A stretch of 40,066 nt of DNA from Actinomycetes bacterium. GTDB lineage: Bacteria > Actinomycetota > Acidimicrobiia > Acidimicrobiales > Microtrichaceae. The position numbers and the translations under genes were made by a program. The notes beneath the pieces were generated by a model. That model saw nothing but the letters and a program-made list of their open reading frames with translations, was not told where the DNA came from and searched no databases. The DNA is taken from positions 1 to 40,066 of the forward strand of contig JAUXGW010000003.1 of the NCBI GenBank assembly GCA_030621865.1, read 5' to 3'. Below are positions 24,625 through 32,936 of the stretch, in pieces. Position 1 is the stretch's first letter. Each line of letters starts with the position of its first letter.

Positions 24625-25584
24625 CTAAAGGCCTTGTTCTTCGAGCCAGCGCTCGGCATCGATGGCGGCCATGCAGCCGCTGCCGGCAGCGGTGATTGCC
24701 TGGCGGTACCAGTCATCCTGGACGTCTCCGCACGCGAACACGCCCTCAACGTCGGTGAGTGAGCGGGAATCGCGGGTCTGAAGGTATCCGTTGTCCTTCA
24801 GTTCCAATTGTCCGACAAAGAGGTCCGTGGATGGCCGGTGGCCGATTGCAACGAACAGGCCGGTCACTTCCAATACTGATTCTTCATCGGTCTTGACGTT
24901 CTTTGTCTTGAGGCCTTCGACCTTCTGATCGCCGATGATCTCTGTCACCACTGTGTCCCACTGGAACTTGAGCTTCGGGTTCTCCATCGCTCGGTCAACC
25001 ATGATCTTCGAGGCGCGGAGTTCATCGCGCCTGTGGATCACCGTGACGGAAGAGGCGAATCGGGAGAGGAACATCGCTTCTTCCACAGCCGAGTCGCCGC
25101 CACCGACCACCGCTATGTCCTGATCACGGAAAAAGAAGCCGTCGCAGGTGGCGCAGGTGGAAACGCCGTGTCCCAGGAGGGCGTCTTCACCGGGCAGGCC
25201 GAGCATCAGCGCCTGAGCACCCGTGGCCACGATCACCGCGGCAGCGGTGTATGTGGGTTCTGCGTCGGTGTCTCCCACCCAGATCTGGAATGGGTGTTCG
25301 GAGAACTCCACCTTCGAAACCTTGGCGGTAATGATCTCTGCGCCGAATCGTTCTGCTTGGGCTCGGAATCCACCCATCAGTTCGGGACCCTGGATTCCGT
25401 CGGGAAATCCCGGGTAGTTCTCCACGTCGGTGGTCAGCATCAACTGGCCGCCGGGCTGATCACTGGTTGAGGAAGGTTCACCCTCGATCAGCAGGGGTTC
25501 CAGGTTGGCACGGGCGCTGTAGATGGCGGCCGTCAGTCCAGCGGGACCCGAGCCGATGATGATGATCTTGCGTTGTTCCGACAT
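24625..25584 (-). CDS. trxB: Thioredoxin-disulfide reductase
   Basis: Flavoprotein that passes electrons from NADPH to thioredoxin. 319 residues. FAD motif IIIIGSGPAGLTAAIY, redox pair Cys144/Cys147 in CATCDG, NADPH motif VVGGGDSAVEEAMFL with the HRRDELRAS segment that reads the 2'-phosphate, and the C-terminal FAD segment VFACGDVQDDWYRQAITAAG. ATG at 25584 preceded by GGAGA. trxA starts 120 bases downstream. Confidence 0.98.
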   Translation of the reverse strand: MSEQRKIIIIGSGPAGLTAAIYSARANLEPLLIEGEPSSTSDQPGGQLMLTTDVENYPGFPDGIQGPELMGGFRAQAERFGAEIITAKVSKVEFSEHPFQIWVGDTDAEPTYTAAAVIVATGAQALMLGLPGEDALLGHGVSTCATCDGFFFRDQDIAVVGGGDSAVEEAMFLSRFASSVTVIHRRDELRASKIMVDRAMENPKLKFQWDTVVTEIIGDQKVEGLKTKNVKTDEESVLEVTGLFVAIGHRPSTDLFVGQLELKDNGYLQTRDSRSLTDVEGVFACGDVQDDWYRQAITAAGSGCMAAIDAERWLEEQGL

Positions 25585-25718
25585 TCGTGTCTCCGATTCG
25601 TGGACTGGAGTGAACCCGGGCAAACCCGTCGGGGGACCGGTTCATTCCCGACCGTCTGGGTCTTGCAGGTGGATGGGATTGAGGGGATTGGGGGTGAATG
25701 GATACTTGCCTGAAGGCG

Positions 25719-26066
25719 TCAGTCAGTGGGTTTGCGGCGGCTCCACACAAACCAGCCGATCAACCACATGCCAACGGCGATCGTGAGGTAGGCGATCCAC
25801 ACGTCGCCGGGGATTACGTAGTTGAGAAACCTGACCAGGCCTGCGAAGAATGCAATCAGAATCGGGATCACGACGATCAGGGCGACGAGGCCGTACACCG
25901 ACGCTCTGACGACGTTCTGAATCGGGCCGGTGGTGCGGCTCCTGATCTTGTCGACCGTATCGACGATCAGATCCGCAACCTGATCGGTCCAATCGGGTTC
26001 GGCGGCGTCGTTCGCCGATCCGCCGGAATCAGGGTTGGGAACTGCAGAGGACGGATCGGTACTCAT
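25719..26066 (-). CDS. Putative two-helix membrane protein, function unknown
   Basis: 115 residues. An acidic Ser/Pro/Asp-rich cytosolic N-terminus and a WTDQVADLIVDTVDKIRSR helix precede two hydrophobic segments: SVYGLVALIVVIPILIAFFA and WIAYLTIAVGMWLIGWFVW. It ends in a basic WSRRKPTD. The layout is holin-like, but no family is recognised with certainty. It sits between the anti-sigma-like gene and trxB in the same orientation, so it may be part of the SigM envelope-stress group (inference from context). Confidence 0.7.
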   Translation of the reverse strand: MSTDPSSAVPNPDSGGSANDAAEPDWTDQVADLIVDTVDKIRSRTTGPIQNVVRASVYGLVALIVVIPILIAFFAGLVRFLNYVIPGDVWIAYLTIAVGMWLIGWFVWSRRKPTD

Positions 26067-26123
26067 CGGCGTCAGCATATGCGTTGGGAGCCACACGCTT
26101 GTGAAAGTGAGGCAGAAAGGGGA

Positions 26124-26816
26124 TCAGGGCACGTACAGACCAAGGATCGACCGGAGTCGCTCTCCCAACAACTGAATGGCTGCCTGGATTTGGTCGAACT
26201 GGTCCGGAACGTCCCCAACTTGCGGGGACTCACCGGTTTCAGCTGGATTATCGCCATTCTGGCGGTCCTGTCCGGCCGCGGGGGCGCTGAGGTCGGGGCC
26301 GAACTGTTCGGGCGCGGTCCCATTCGAACCGGATTCGCTGGTCGCTGCATCCGGTGTCGTTGCCTGCATTGCGGTCGAGTCGAAGCGCTCATTCTGGGTG
26401 GAGTTGACGGCGAACCATCCAACACCCACTCCGACCAGGAGGGTCACGGCCGCTGCCGCCAACCACTTGGGGGCTTGTCTCTTCTGCCTGAGCGGGGTGA
26501 CCGCAGCGGTTGTCTCCCCGGTGGTTTCGCCATTCTGGTCGGAAGACTCTTCGTCGAAGGCCGCCATGGCTCTGAGGACCATGTCGTCAGAGCGATCGGC
26601 AGACGGGGGATCGATCTGGCGAAGACCTTCCCGCGCACTGAGCATGAGGTTGGCCAAGTCCACGGCCTCCGGGTCAGCGCGGGTCCCCATTCGATCTGAG
26701 TCAGGAGGAAACTGTGAGTCAGCGAGGAAGGAGTCAACAAGTAAGGAGGCGCGCTGTTCCACGTCAGTTGCCGCAGCTTCGGGATGATTGTTGTGGGAAC
26801 CGGATGGATCAGTCAT
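26124..26816 (-). CDS. Putative membrane anti-sigma factor partner of SigM
   Basis: 230 residues. Cytosolic N-terminal region of about 115 residues, one membrane helix (KWLAAAAVTLLVGVGVGWFA, about 118-137), then a Ser/Thr/Gly/Pro/Gln-rich outer segment and a short amphipathic end (QIQAAIQLLGERLRSILGL). Its start overlaps the sigma-factor stop as ATGA, the classic arrangement of an ECF sigma and its anti-sigma, and it takes the Rv3912 position. The zinc anti-sigma HxxxCxxC motif is absent, so the sigma-binding mode must differ. Role inferred from position and topology. Confidence 0.7.
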   Translation of the reverse strand: MTDPSGSHNNHPEAAATDVEQRASLLVDSFLADSQFPPDSDRMGTRADPEAVDLANLMLSAREGLRQIDPPSADRSDDMVLRAMAAFDEESSDQNGETTGETTAAVTPLRQKRQAPKWLAAAAVTLLVGVGVGWFAVNSTQNERFDSTAMQATTPDAATSESGSNGTAPEQFGPDLSAPAAGQDRQNGDNPAETGESPQVGDVPDQFDQIQAAIQLLGERLRSILGLYVP

Positions 26817-27439
26817 GTCACCTTCGGGGATTCTGACGATTCGGAGGGCGAATTGGTTCCCGCGTGGGCGATGTCCGCACGATTGTCGGCCAATTGCCGC
26901 GCCAGTCGTGCCCGGCCTCGGGCGATCCGCGATTTCACCGTGCCCAGATTCAACTCCAGGATCGAGGCGATGTCGCCGTATTCGAGATCAGCCAGATCCC
27001 GCAGGATCACCACCACGCGATATTGCTCCGGCAGATCGTCAAGGGCCGCGCTCAGCTGATCTCGAAGCTCGTATTGCTCAATTCGTTGAGTCGGCTCTTC
27101 ATCGCTGGGGGCAGCAACCTCTGCGTACATTTCGCTTGGTGTTGGCAGGCGCTTGTGCCGGCGGATTTCATCCAGGCACGTGTTCGTGGTCACTCGGTAC
27201 ACCCAGGTCGAGAACGAACTTCGACCTTCAAATCGGCGTATTCCACGAGTGATGGCAATCATGGCTTCTTGGGTGGCGTCCTCGGCGTCGGATGGATTGA
27301 TGCACATTCGTCGACAGATTGCACTGATCCCGGGAAGATGGTTCCGTAGCAGTTGCTCGGCAGCGGGACGTTCTCCGGCGCGGGCCCGTTCGATCAGAAT
27401 GGCCTCGTCCGCATCAGCCTTTCGGTTTCCCACCCCCAT
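26813..27439 (-). CDS. sigM: ECF RNA polymerase sigma factor, SigM-like
   Basis: 208 residues. Region 2: AEQLLRNHLPGISAICRRMC, DAEDATQEAMIAITRG and FEGRSSFSTWVYRVTTNTCL, the last being the ECF -10 recognition helix. Region 4: LDDLPEQYRVVVILRDLADL then EYGDIASILELNLGTVKSR. The end is a disordered Ser/Glu-rich tail. In mycobacteria SigM, in the same position, controls envelope and secretion genes. The ATG at 27439 shares a base with the kinase stop (TGATG), and the stop overlaps the anti-sigma start (ATGA), so kinase, sigma and anti-sigma are translationally coupled. Confidence 0.93.
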   Translation of the reverse strand: MGVGNRKADADEAILIERARAGERPAAEQLLRNHLPGISAICRRMCINPSDAEDATQEAMIAITRGIRRFEGRSSFSTWVYRVTTNTCLDEIRRHKRLPTPSEMYAEVAAPSDEEPTQRIEQYELRDQLSAALDDLPEQYRVVVILRDLADLEYGDIASILELNLGTVKSRIARGRARLARQLADNRADIAHAGTNSPSESSESPKVT

Positions 27440-28989
27440 CAGCCGTTGGCTGTGCCGGCGACCGTGACCTCGGCAATTTCCACGCGGTGTCGGTCATCGG
27501 ATTCACCGAGGTCCGTGATCCAGATGAGGATCGATGAGGCGATCTGGCCGCCGAGGTCCACCACCGCGGTTTCCCTGACATCCACCAGTGTTGCTGCGGG
27601 CTCGAGGTCGGGATCCGGTTCCTGTCCCTCGGCCAGCAGATGGATCTCACCGGACCATCCGTTGGTTGAGCCCTCGATCGTCACTGTGTGGATCTGTGAC
27701 GGGCCAGTGAGATCGACGATCAGGCCCACGCCGTCCTTGGAGCCGAAGAAGTCCTGAGAGTCGTAGGACTCCGTTCGCCAGACAGTTGTGGTGTCGCCAT
27801 CAACAGCCGCTGCGCTCAGACCATCGTTCTCTCCGGGTTCACCTGACCCATCCGGATCGTAGGTTCGCACACCTGCGATTGTGGCGGCATCCGGTTCCGC
27901 GGCGGCGGGCACAGTCGTGCGATCAGTTGAAGAGGGTTCCGATGTTCGTTGGAGAAGCAAGTAGGCAACGACCACGGCCGTACCGATGAGCAGAATGAAC
28001 ATCGCCGGGACCAACCAGCTGCGTTCCGATCGGCCGAAACTCTCGGGTTCCAGCTCTTCGTCGTAGTACTCCTCCACCTCCACTTCCGCTGGATTTTCGA
28101 CCTCGGGGATTCCATCCCAGCTGAGGGCCGCACGGAAGTCGGCCGCGTCGGAGAACCGATCTACTGGATATCGACTGAGAGATCGCATCACTGCGTCAGC
28201 CAGCCAGGGAGGAATGTCCGAGCGGTACTGGCGGGGATCAGCGGGTTGTGTGTGCAGCCTGGACAGCGCAGTGGCCGCATCGGTGTCGCCGGAAAATGGC
28301 AACTGGCCGGTCAGGCATTCATAGAGGACCACACCCAGGGAGAAGAGGTCTGATCGCCCGTCGATCTGCTCGTTGGTCAGCTGCTCCGGTGAAAGGTAGG
28401 AAGCGGTTCCGAGCAGAGATCCTTCGCGGGTCAGCTCGGTGTTGTCCTCAGCTTTGGCAATCCCGAAATCCGCGATTTTCACTCGTCCGTCGGAGCAGAG
28501 CAGAACATTCGAAGGCTTCACATCCCGGTGCACGATCCCGGCCCGGTGCGCCGCCTCGAGAGCGTCCAGCAATCTGATTCCGATGCGATCCACACTCGGT
28601 ACATCGAGGCTTCCCCGCTCGTCGAGGACTTCTCGCAGCGTCTTCGCCTCGAGCAGTTCCATCACGATGGCTTCATTGGAGCCATCCGAGCAGGTGTCGT
28701 AGACGCCCACGATGTTCGGGTGGCTCAGGCGGGCTGCGGCGATCGCCTCCTGGCGGAACCGCAACACGAACGTCTCGTCGCCGGCGAGATGCGGGTGAAG
28801 GATCTTCACCGCCACATTACGTCCGAGCGTTTCGTCGGTGGCCTCCCAGACCTGGGCCATTCCGCCGCTTCCGAGAAGCCGATGAAGGACATAGCGGTTT
28901 GCCACCACCGTGCCGGCACCGAGCAGACCCAGTGGTCCGTCAATCTGAGTTTGTTCGGTCGAAGGGTCGAACCCCTTTGAATCAGACAC
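27439..28989 (-). CDS. Transmembrane Ser/Thr protein kinase with MurJ-type discoidin-like ectodomain
   Basis: 516 residues. Kinase domain at about 32-290: glycine loop LLGSGGMAQVWEA, Lys62 in VAVKIL, Glu81 in RQEAIAAARL, HRD at 155-157 in VHRDVKPSNVLL, DFG at 174-176, and GTASYLSPEQL. All catalytic elements are present. One membrane helix lies at about 325-347. The ectodomain (about 350-516) has the DPDGSGEPGEN, AVDGDTTTVWRTESY and GVGLIVDL pattern of the C-terminus of mycobacterial MurJ (Rv3910), where the kinase part is inactive and fused to the flippase. Here no flippase helices are attached, and the neighbours leave no room for one. GTG start at 28989; the stop overlaps sigM. Confidence 0.9.
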   Translation of the reverse strand: MSDSKGFDPSTEQTQIDGPLGLLGAGTVVANRYVLHRLLGSGGMAQVWEATDETLGRNVAVKILHPHLAGDETFVLRFRQEAIAAARLSHPNIVGVYDTCSDGSNEAIVMELLEAKTLREVLDERGSLDVPSVDRIGIRLLDALEAAHRAGIVHRDVKPSNVLLCSDGRVKIADFGIAKAEDNTELTREGSLLGTASYLSPEQLTNEQIDGRSDLFSLGVVLYECLTGQLPFSGDTDAATALSRLHTQPADPRQYRSDIPPWLADAVMRSLSRYPVDRFSDAADFRAALSWDGIPEVENPAEVEVEEYYDEELEPESFGRSERSWLVPAMFILLIGTAVVVAYLLLQRTSEPSSTDRTTVPAAAEPDAATIAGVRTYDPDGSGEPGENDGLSAAAVDGDTTTVWRTESYDSQDFFGSKDGVGLIVDLTGPSQIHTVTIEGSTNGWSGEIHLLAEGQEPDPDLEPAATLVDVRETAVVDLGGQIASSILIWITDLGESDDRHRVEIAEVTVAGTANG

Positions 28990-29001
28990 CCGTCGCCAAC
29001 G

Positions 29002-31056
29002 CTACTCGGCGGTCTTTGAGCTCGGGTGCCCGGCAGCGGCCTGGGTCTTGGACCGACGATGGGTTCGCCACCACCACAGCAGCAGGAACGCCAACGAGAG
29101 GATCGACAGCGCTGCGCCCACACCGGATATGGACGACGATCGAACCGGAACAACTGCCTCCGGCAGTCGGATTGCCCCGTCAGGAGAAGAGAGTCGGATC
29201 CTCAGCAGGGAGGCGCCCGGAGCCCGGACCTCAATGGGGATGTTGATCAGACTCTCGCCCGGGGGCAGCACGATGTTCGACTCACTTCCCTCGGGAAACT
29301 CGAGACGGGGGGAGCGCACCGACATCCGCAGCGTCACCGGTAGGTCGAGGCCGTTGGTGAGTCTGAGAGGGATGGTGCCCGAACTGGAGGTGAGAACGAT
29401 GGTGCGTTCCTCCGGGCCGGTTATCTGGGCAACCTTGGCATCGATCGAGTCGGATACTCCAGACCACAGCGACTCTCTCTGGGACTCGTCCGCGGACAGC
29501 GCCGGTGCCTGGCTGTTGATGAGATCCCATTCCATCGTGTCTTGATTGTCGTCGGTTGTCATGGAGCGATATCCGTCGATTTGTGCACGTACTGCGTTGG
29601 TTCGGCCAACCACGCTGGTGAGATCGCCGGTTTCACGATCAACGAGTCCGGCCGTCATCGGAACACCGCGATTGTTTGCCGCGGCCTCCGGGGTTGCCGC
29701 TCGCAACGGCCCGGACTCCGTCAGAGGCTCCATGAGGGCCCGCAGGGTGTCGGGTTCGGTGTTCGGTGGAAGGATGATAGTGGCGGTAGAACCCGGGAAG
29801 GCGTCGTCGGGATCCAGAATCGCTTCGAACCACGAACCCATCATGGCGGTGGTGCTGCGGTGAGCCTTCAGGGCCGGGTCGCTTTCGGTTTCGCTGAGTT
29901 GTCGAATGAGCGCGGGGTCATACGCGGTCACCGTCATGGTGGGTTCACCCTCCACTGCGAAGGCCCGGACAGATTCGAGTCCGGTCCCGTCGGTGGACTG
30001 GGGGATGAAAGCACCCGGGGACATCACCAGGTGTTTGATGCCCATGGTTGCCAGTGCGTGGGCTGCTTCGGTGTCCACGGTGTCATCCAGGAGCCAGAGT
30101 TCCCTGTTGAGGTTTCCTGTCCCGGACAGGAAATCATCCCCTGCGAGTATCTGTCGTGGCAGTTCCGACCTGCCTGTGGCAGTCAGGCCGGCCGCATCCA
30201 CGCGCACGTAACTCTGACGGCCCAGGATCCACGCCGCGTCGGCAACCTCTTTGACAAACGCGGGATCCTCGGGGTCGGTGGATCGGGTCAGGCCGAGCAC
30301 CGTGTTGGGCCTCGCATTCAGTGTCACCGGGAGATCGGTGCTCTCATTGAGAAGTGACTGGACAGACGCAATCGAGGCGCGTTCCTCGGCGTCCAGTTCC
30401 AGGTCACCCTGGGCGCTCAGTGTGGGGGTCGAGTCGATACCAACGATCACCTGAACCGCGGTGTAGGCGGACAGACCGTCTCGTCCGACCGGCTCGGTAT
30501 CGGGAAGTCGGTTCAGGTAGACCGTTTCGGACCACAGGGTACTGCCGTCAACCGTCTCGATTTTCAACGAAACGGGATGAATCCCCTGCGTGGGGACAAG
30601 CAGTCGGTCGGGATCGCCCGACCTGCTTCGAATGGGGATTTCCAGTTCCAGGCCATCGGCTGGATTACCGAGTAGCAAAGCCGGAAACTTCTCGGGTCCG
30701 TGGAGATTGCCACCTGGAGATCCTCCGCTTTCCAGGTCCTCGAGTTGCTCGCGCAGTGTGGACTCATCCTCGGTTCGCAACCTCTGGTGGATCACGTAGG
30801 TGAATCGAGCGTCGAGCGGAATCTCGGTGCTGGGTTCCAGTCTCACCACGAATTCGCCGTCAGCCGCCACCCAGGGGCTGACCATCTCCACTGCGATGGA
30901 AGAGGCTGGTTCCTGGGCGTGACCGGTCGCACCGAAAATGATGCTGCAAATGATGCTGCCGAGAAGGATCGCCAAAACCACAGCCGGCTGCAGCGGTATC
31001 CGACGTTGTCGGCCCGGTTCACCACTCGGAAAGCGGCGTGAGAGTGAATCAGTCAC
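29002..31056 (-). CDS. DUF6049-family secreted, membrane-anchored protein (Rv3909-like)
   Basis: 684 residues. N-terminal signal sequence (LQPAVVLAILLGSIICSIIF, then GATGHAQ), a large extracytoplasmic region and one C-terminal membrane helix (GVGAALSILSLAFLLLWWWR) with a basic tail. The outer region has several beta-rich parts, including TFAVNMV-like polysaccharide-deacetylase-type stretches (ELWLLDDTVDTEAAHALATM, HLVMSPGAF) and an Ig-like end (GLDLPVTLRMSVRSPRLEFP). The position immediately upstream of the MurJ-type gene and downstream of the pcnA cluster is that of Rv3909. Function unknown; an envelope role is likely. It overlaps the GNAT gene by eight bases. Confidence 0.85.
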   Translation of the reverse strand: MTDSLSRRFPSGEPGRQRRIPLQPAVVLAILLGSIICSIIFGATGHAQEPASSIAVEMVSPWVAADGEFVVRLEPSTEIPLDARFTYVIHQRLRTEDESTLREQLEDLESGGSPGGNLHGPEKFPALLLGNPADGLELEIPIRSRSGDPDRLLVPTQGIHPVSLKIETVDGSTLWSETVYLNRLPDTEPVGRDGLSAYTAVQVIVGIDSTPTLSAQGDLELDAEERASIASVQSLLNESTDLPVTLNARPNTVLGLTRSTDPEDPAFVKEVADAAWILGRQSYVRVDAAGLTATGRSELPRQILAGDDFLSGTGNLNRELWLLDDTVDTEAAHALATMGIKHLVMSPGAFIPQSTDGTGLESVRAFAVEGEPTMTVTAYDPALIRQLSETESDPALKAHRSTTAMMGSWFEAILDPDDAFPGSTATIILPPNTEPDTLRALMEPLTESGPLRAATPEAAANNRGVPMTAGLVDRETGDLTSVVGRTNAVRAQIDGYRSMTTDDNQDTMEWDLINSQAPALSADESQRESLWSGVSDSIDAKVAQITGPEERTIVLTSSSGTIPLRLTNGLDLPVTLRMSVRSPRLEFPEGSESNIVLPPGESLINIPIEVRAPGASLLRIRLSSPDGAIRLPEAVVPVRSSSISGVGAALSILSLAFLLLWWWRTHRRSKTQAAAGHPSSKTAE

Positions 31057-31780
31057 CGGACCAGAACAACACGACTAGGTCATTTGGTGTTGTCACGAAT
31101 CCGAGTTTTTCATAGAGCCTTGTGGCGGCAACATTCGACACCTGCGTGTTCACGAACACTTCTCGGGCGTGTCGTCGCCCACACCAGCGAAGCGCGTCCA
31201 CCACAAGCAGTGATGCGACACCTCGACGTTGAAGGTCGGGATCGGTCGCAAGCCTCTGAATGAAACCCTGTTGACCGCCGCGACCGGTCACGGCGTATCC
31301 AATCACCCTCTTTTGGTCCAGGATCACCCGAAAACGTCGAGATGGTGTGGCTGCTTCGGCATCCGCCAGGCCACCGGCATCGAGGCGCCAGAATGGCTCG
31401 AAGGCACGCGAGTCAATGTCCAGACATTCGGGCTTGTCTGATTTCCTTGCGCGTTTGCATGTGTAGTCACTGGCCCGATCGCCACCCTTCAGTTGATCCA
31501 GATCCGTCAGATCGTGCCGCATCACCCGCAGGCGATCGCGTTCGGTGAATCCGAGGGACCGGTAAGCGCTTCCTTCAGCGGTGTCCATCGCAGAGGTCAA
31601 TGCTGACCGGTATCCCAGATCCCGAATTCGACTCAGGCATTCGGCGATCTCAGCCGTATCCGGAACCCCGCCACCGGGAGCCATGGCCACATGGGCGATG
31701 GAACTGTCGGAATGCCATGGTCTGATCCGGAAGTGAAGTCTTCCGATGTTGATCGTTTCGGTTGTGGTCATCACCGGCAC
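31049..31780 (-). CDS. GNAT-family N-acetyltransferase (two GNAT-like halves)
   Basis: Up to 243 residues. The C-terminal half is a regular GNAT domain: FIQRLATDPDLQRRGVASLL with the acetyl-CoA loop QRRGVA, then NVAATRLYEKLGF. The N-terminal half looks like a degenerate copy (AYRSLGFTERDRLRVMRHDL). Two-half GNATs include mycothiol synthase, but key MshD motifs are not identified. The start is uncertain: GTG 31780, GTG 31774 or ATG 31771 all follow a GGGAG. It diverges from the deacetylase gene across 93 bases and overlaps DUF6049. The substrate is unknown. Confidence 0.82.
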   Translation of the reverse strand: MPVMTTTETINIGRLHFRIRPWHSDSSIAHVAMAPGGGVPDTAEIAECLSRIRDLGYRSALTSAMDTAEGSAYRSLGFTERDRLRVMRHDLTDLDQLKGGDRASDYTCKRARKSDKPECLDIDSRAFEPFWRLDAGGLADAEAATPSRRFRVILDQKRVIGYAVTGRGGQQGFIQRLATDPDLQRRGVASLLVVDALRWCGRRHAREVFVNTQVSNVAATRLYEKLGFVTTPNDLVVLFWSGD

Positions 31781-31873
31781 GGACTCCCGTTGTGCACCAG
31801 CGACGCCGGCGACTCACGGACAACTCTAATGACAGCGGAATCCCGGAGTCGGAACGGACATAAGCTTGTTTTG

Positions 31874-32884
31874 ATGACGGTTCTGTTCAACGCCGATTCC
31901 GTGTTCAAGGAACACCGAACCGGTGAAGGCCACCCTGAAAGGCCGAGCCGGATCGACGCGGTGCGGGAAGGGATCGAACGTCATCATCTTCACGAGATGT
32001 TGGCACCTCTGGACCTGCGCTCGGCAACCGACTCCGAACTGTTGACCGTCCATGCACCAGCCCATCTGGAACGTCTTGGACTGCTGGCCGCCGAAGGTGG
32101 AGGCCTGATCGACCTCGACACTTCCATGAGCGAACGCTCCGAGGAGTTGGCCCGCTTGGGATCTGGAACGTTGTTGAACGCCGTCGACCGACTTGGTTCC
32201 GGGGACTTCGGTGGCGCGTTCGTGGCGGTCAGACCGCCCGGACATCATGCAACGTCGGCCACCGCCATGGGATTCTGTTTGTACAATCACGTGGCCGTTG
32301 CTGCGGCTCATCTCAAGGCTCTGGGCAACAAGGTGGCAATCGTGGACATTGACGCGCACCATGGAAACGGGACTCAGGACATTTTCTTCGGGGATCCCGA
32401 TGTCTTGTACGTGTCCTGGCACCAGAATCCCATGTATCCCTTCACGGGATTTGCCGAGGATGTCGGTAGCGGCGCCGGCCTGGGCACCACCATCAATCTC
32501 CCGCTTCCGCCCGGGGCCACCGGCGAGCACTACCGCAGCAGCATTGAGTCCGTGGTCGCACCCGCCATCGAGCAACATGGGGCGGACTGGCTGATCATCT
32601 CGGCGGGTTTTGACGCGCACCATGCGGATCCGCTCTGCGACCTCGACCTGACCTCGGGAGACATCGCCGACGTGGTGACGGACCTCGTGCAACTGGTGCC
32701 GCGCGGCCATGTGGTGGCTGTGATGGAAGGTGGTTACGACCTGGATGCCATCAGGGACAGTTCGGCTGCCACGATTGCCGCACTCGGTGGTGAAACGCTG
32801 CATCCGGAACGGCCGAGCGCGGGCGGCCCGGGATCCACGTCACTCGAAGAAGCGCAAGAAACCCGCAAGCGCAGTCTGGGCTGA
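31874..32884 (+). CDS. Histone deacetylase-superfamily (AcuC-like / class II) amidohydrolase
   Basis: 336 residues, zinc-dependent deacetylase fold. Active-site motifs in order: GEGHPERPSRIDAV; RPPGHHA with the paired histidines; GFCLYNHVAVAAAHL; VDIDAHHGNGTQDIF with the zinc Asp and His; SAGFDAHHADPL with the second zinc Asp; and EGGYDL, which takes the place of the transition-state Tyr loop. Bacterial members act on acetylated lysines, acetylpolyamines or other acylamides. ATG at 31874 fits the family; TTG at 31871 is alternative. It is transcribed away from an acetyltransferase gene, and pcnA follows 52 bases later. Confidence 0.92.
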   Translation: MTVLFNADSVFKEHRTGEGHPERPSRIDAVREGIERHHLHEMLAPLDLRSATDSELLTVHAPAHLERLGLLAAEGGGLIDLDTSMSERSEELARLGSGTLLNAVDRLGSGDFGGAFVAVRPPGHHATSATAMGFCLYNHVAVAAAHLKALGNKVAIVDIDAHHGNGTQDIFFGDPDVLYVSWHQNPMYPFTGFAEDVGSGAGLGTTINLPLPPGATGEHYRSSIESVVAPAIEQHGADWLIISAGFDAHHADPLCDLDLTSGDIADVVTDLVQLVPRGHVVAVMEGGYDLDAIRDSSAATIAALGGETLHPERPSAGGPGSTSLEEAQETRKRSLG

Positions 32885-32936
32885 GTGTGCGGCCCGGACT
32901 CGCAAGTACCGGGTCACTCACAAGTATCGTGGCACA

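Noticed and set aside
26755-26764. TGTTCCACGT resembling a third parS
   Set aside because: Only the left 10 bases match; the right arm is CAGTTG, not GGAACA, and the site lies inside the anti-sigma-like gene.
27439-28989. Kinase gene as a pseudokinase like that fused to mycobacterial MurJ
   Set aside because: Lys62, Glu81, HRD and DFG are all intact, so inactivity is not supported by the sequence.
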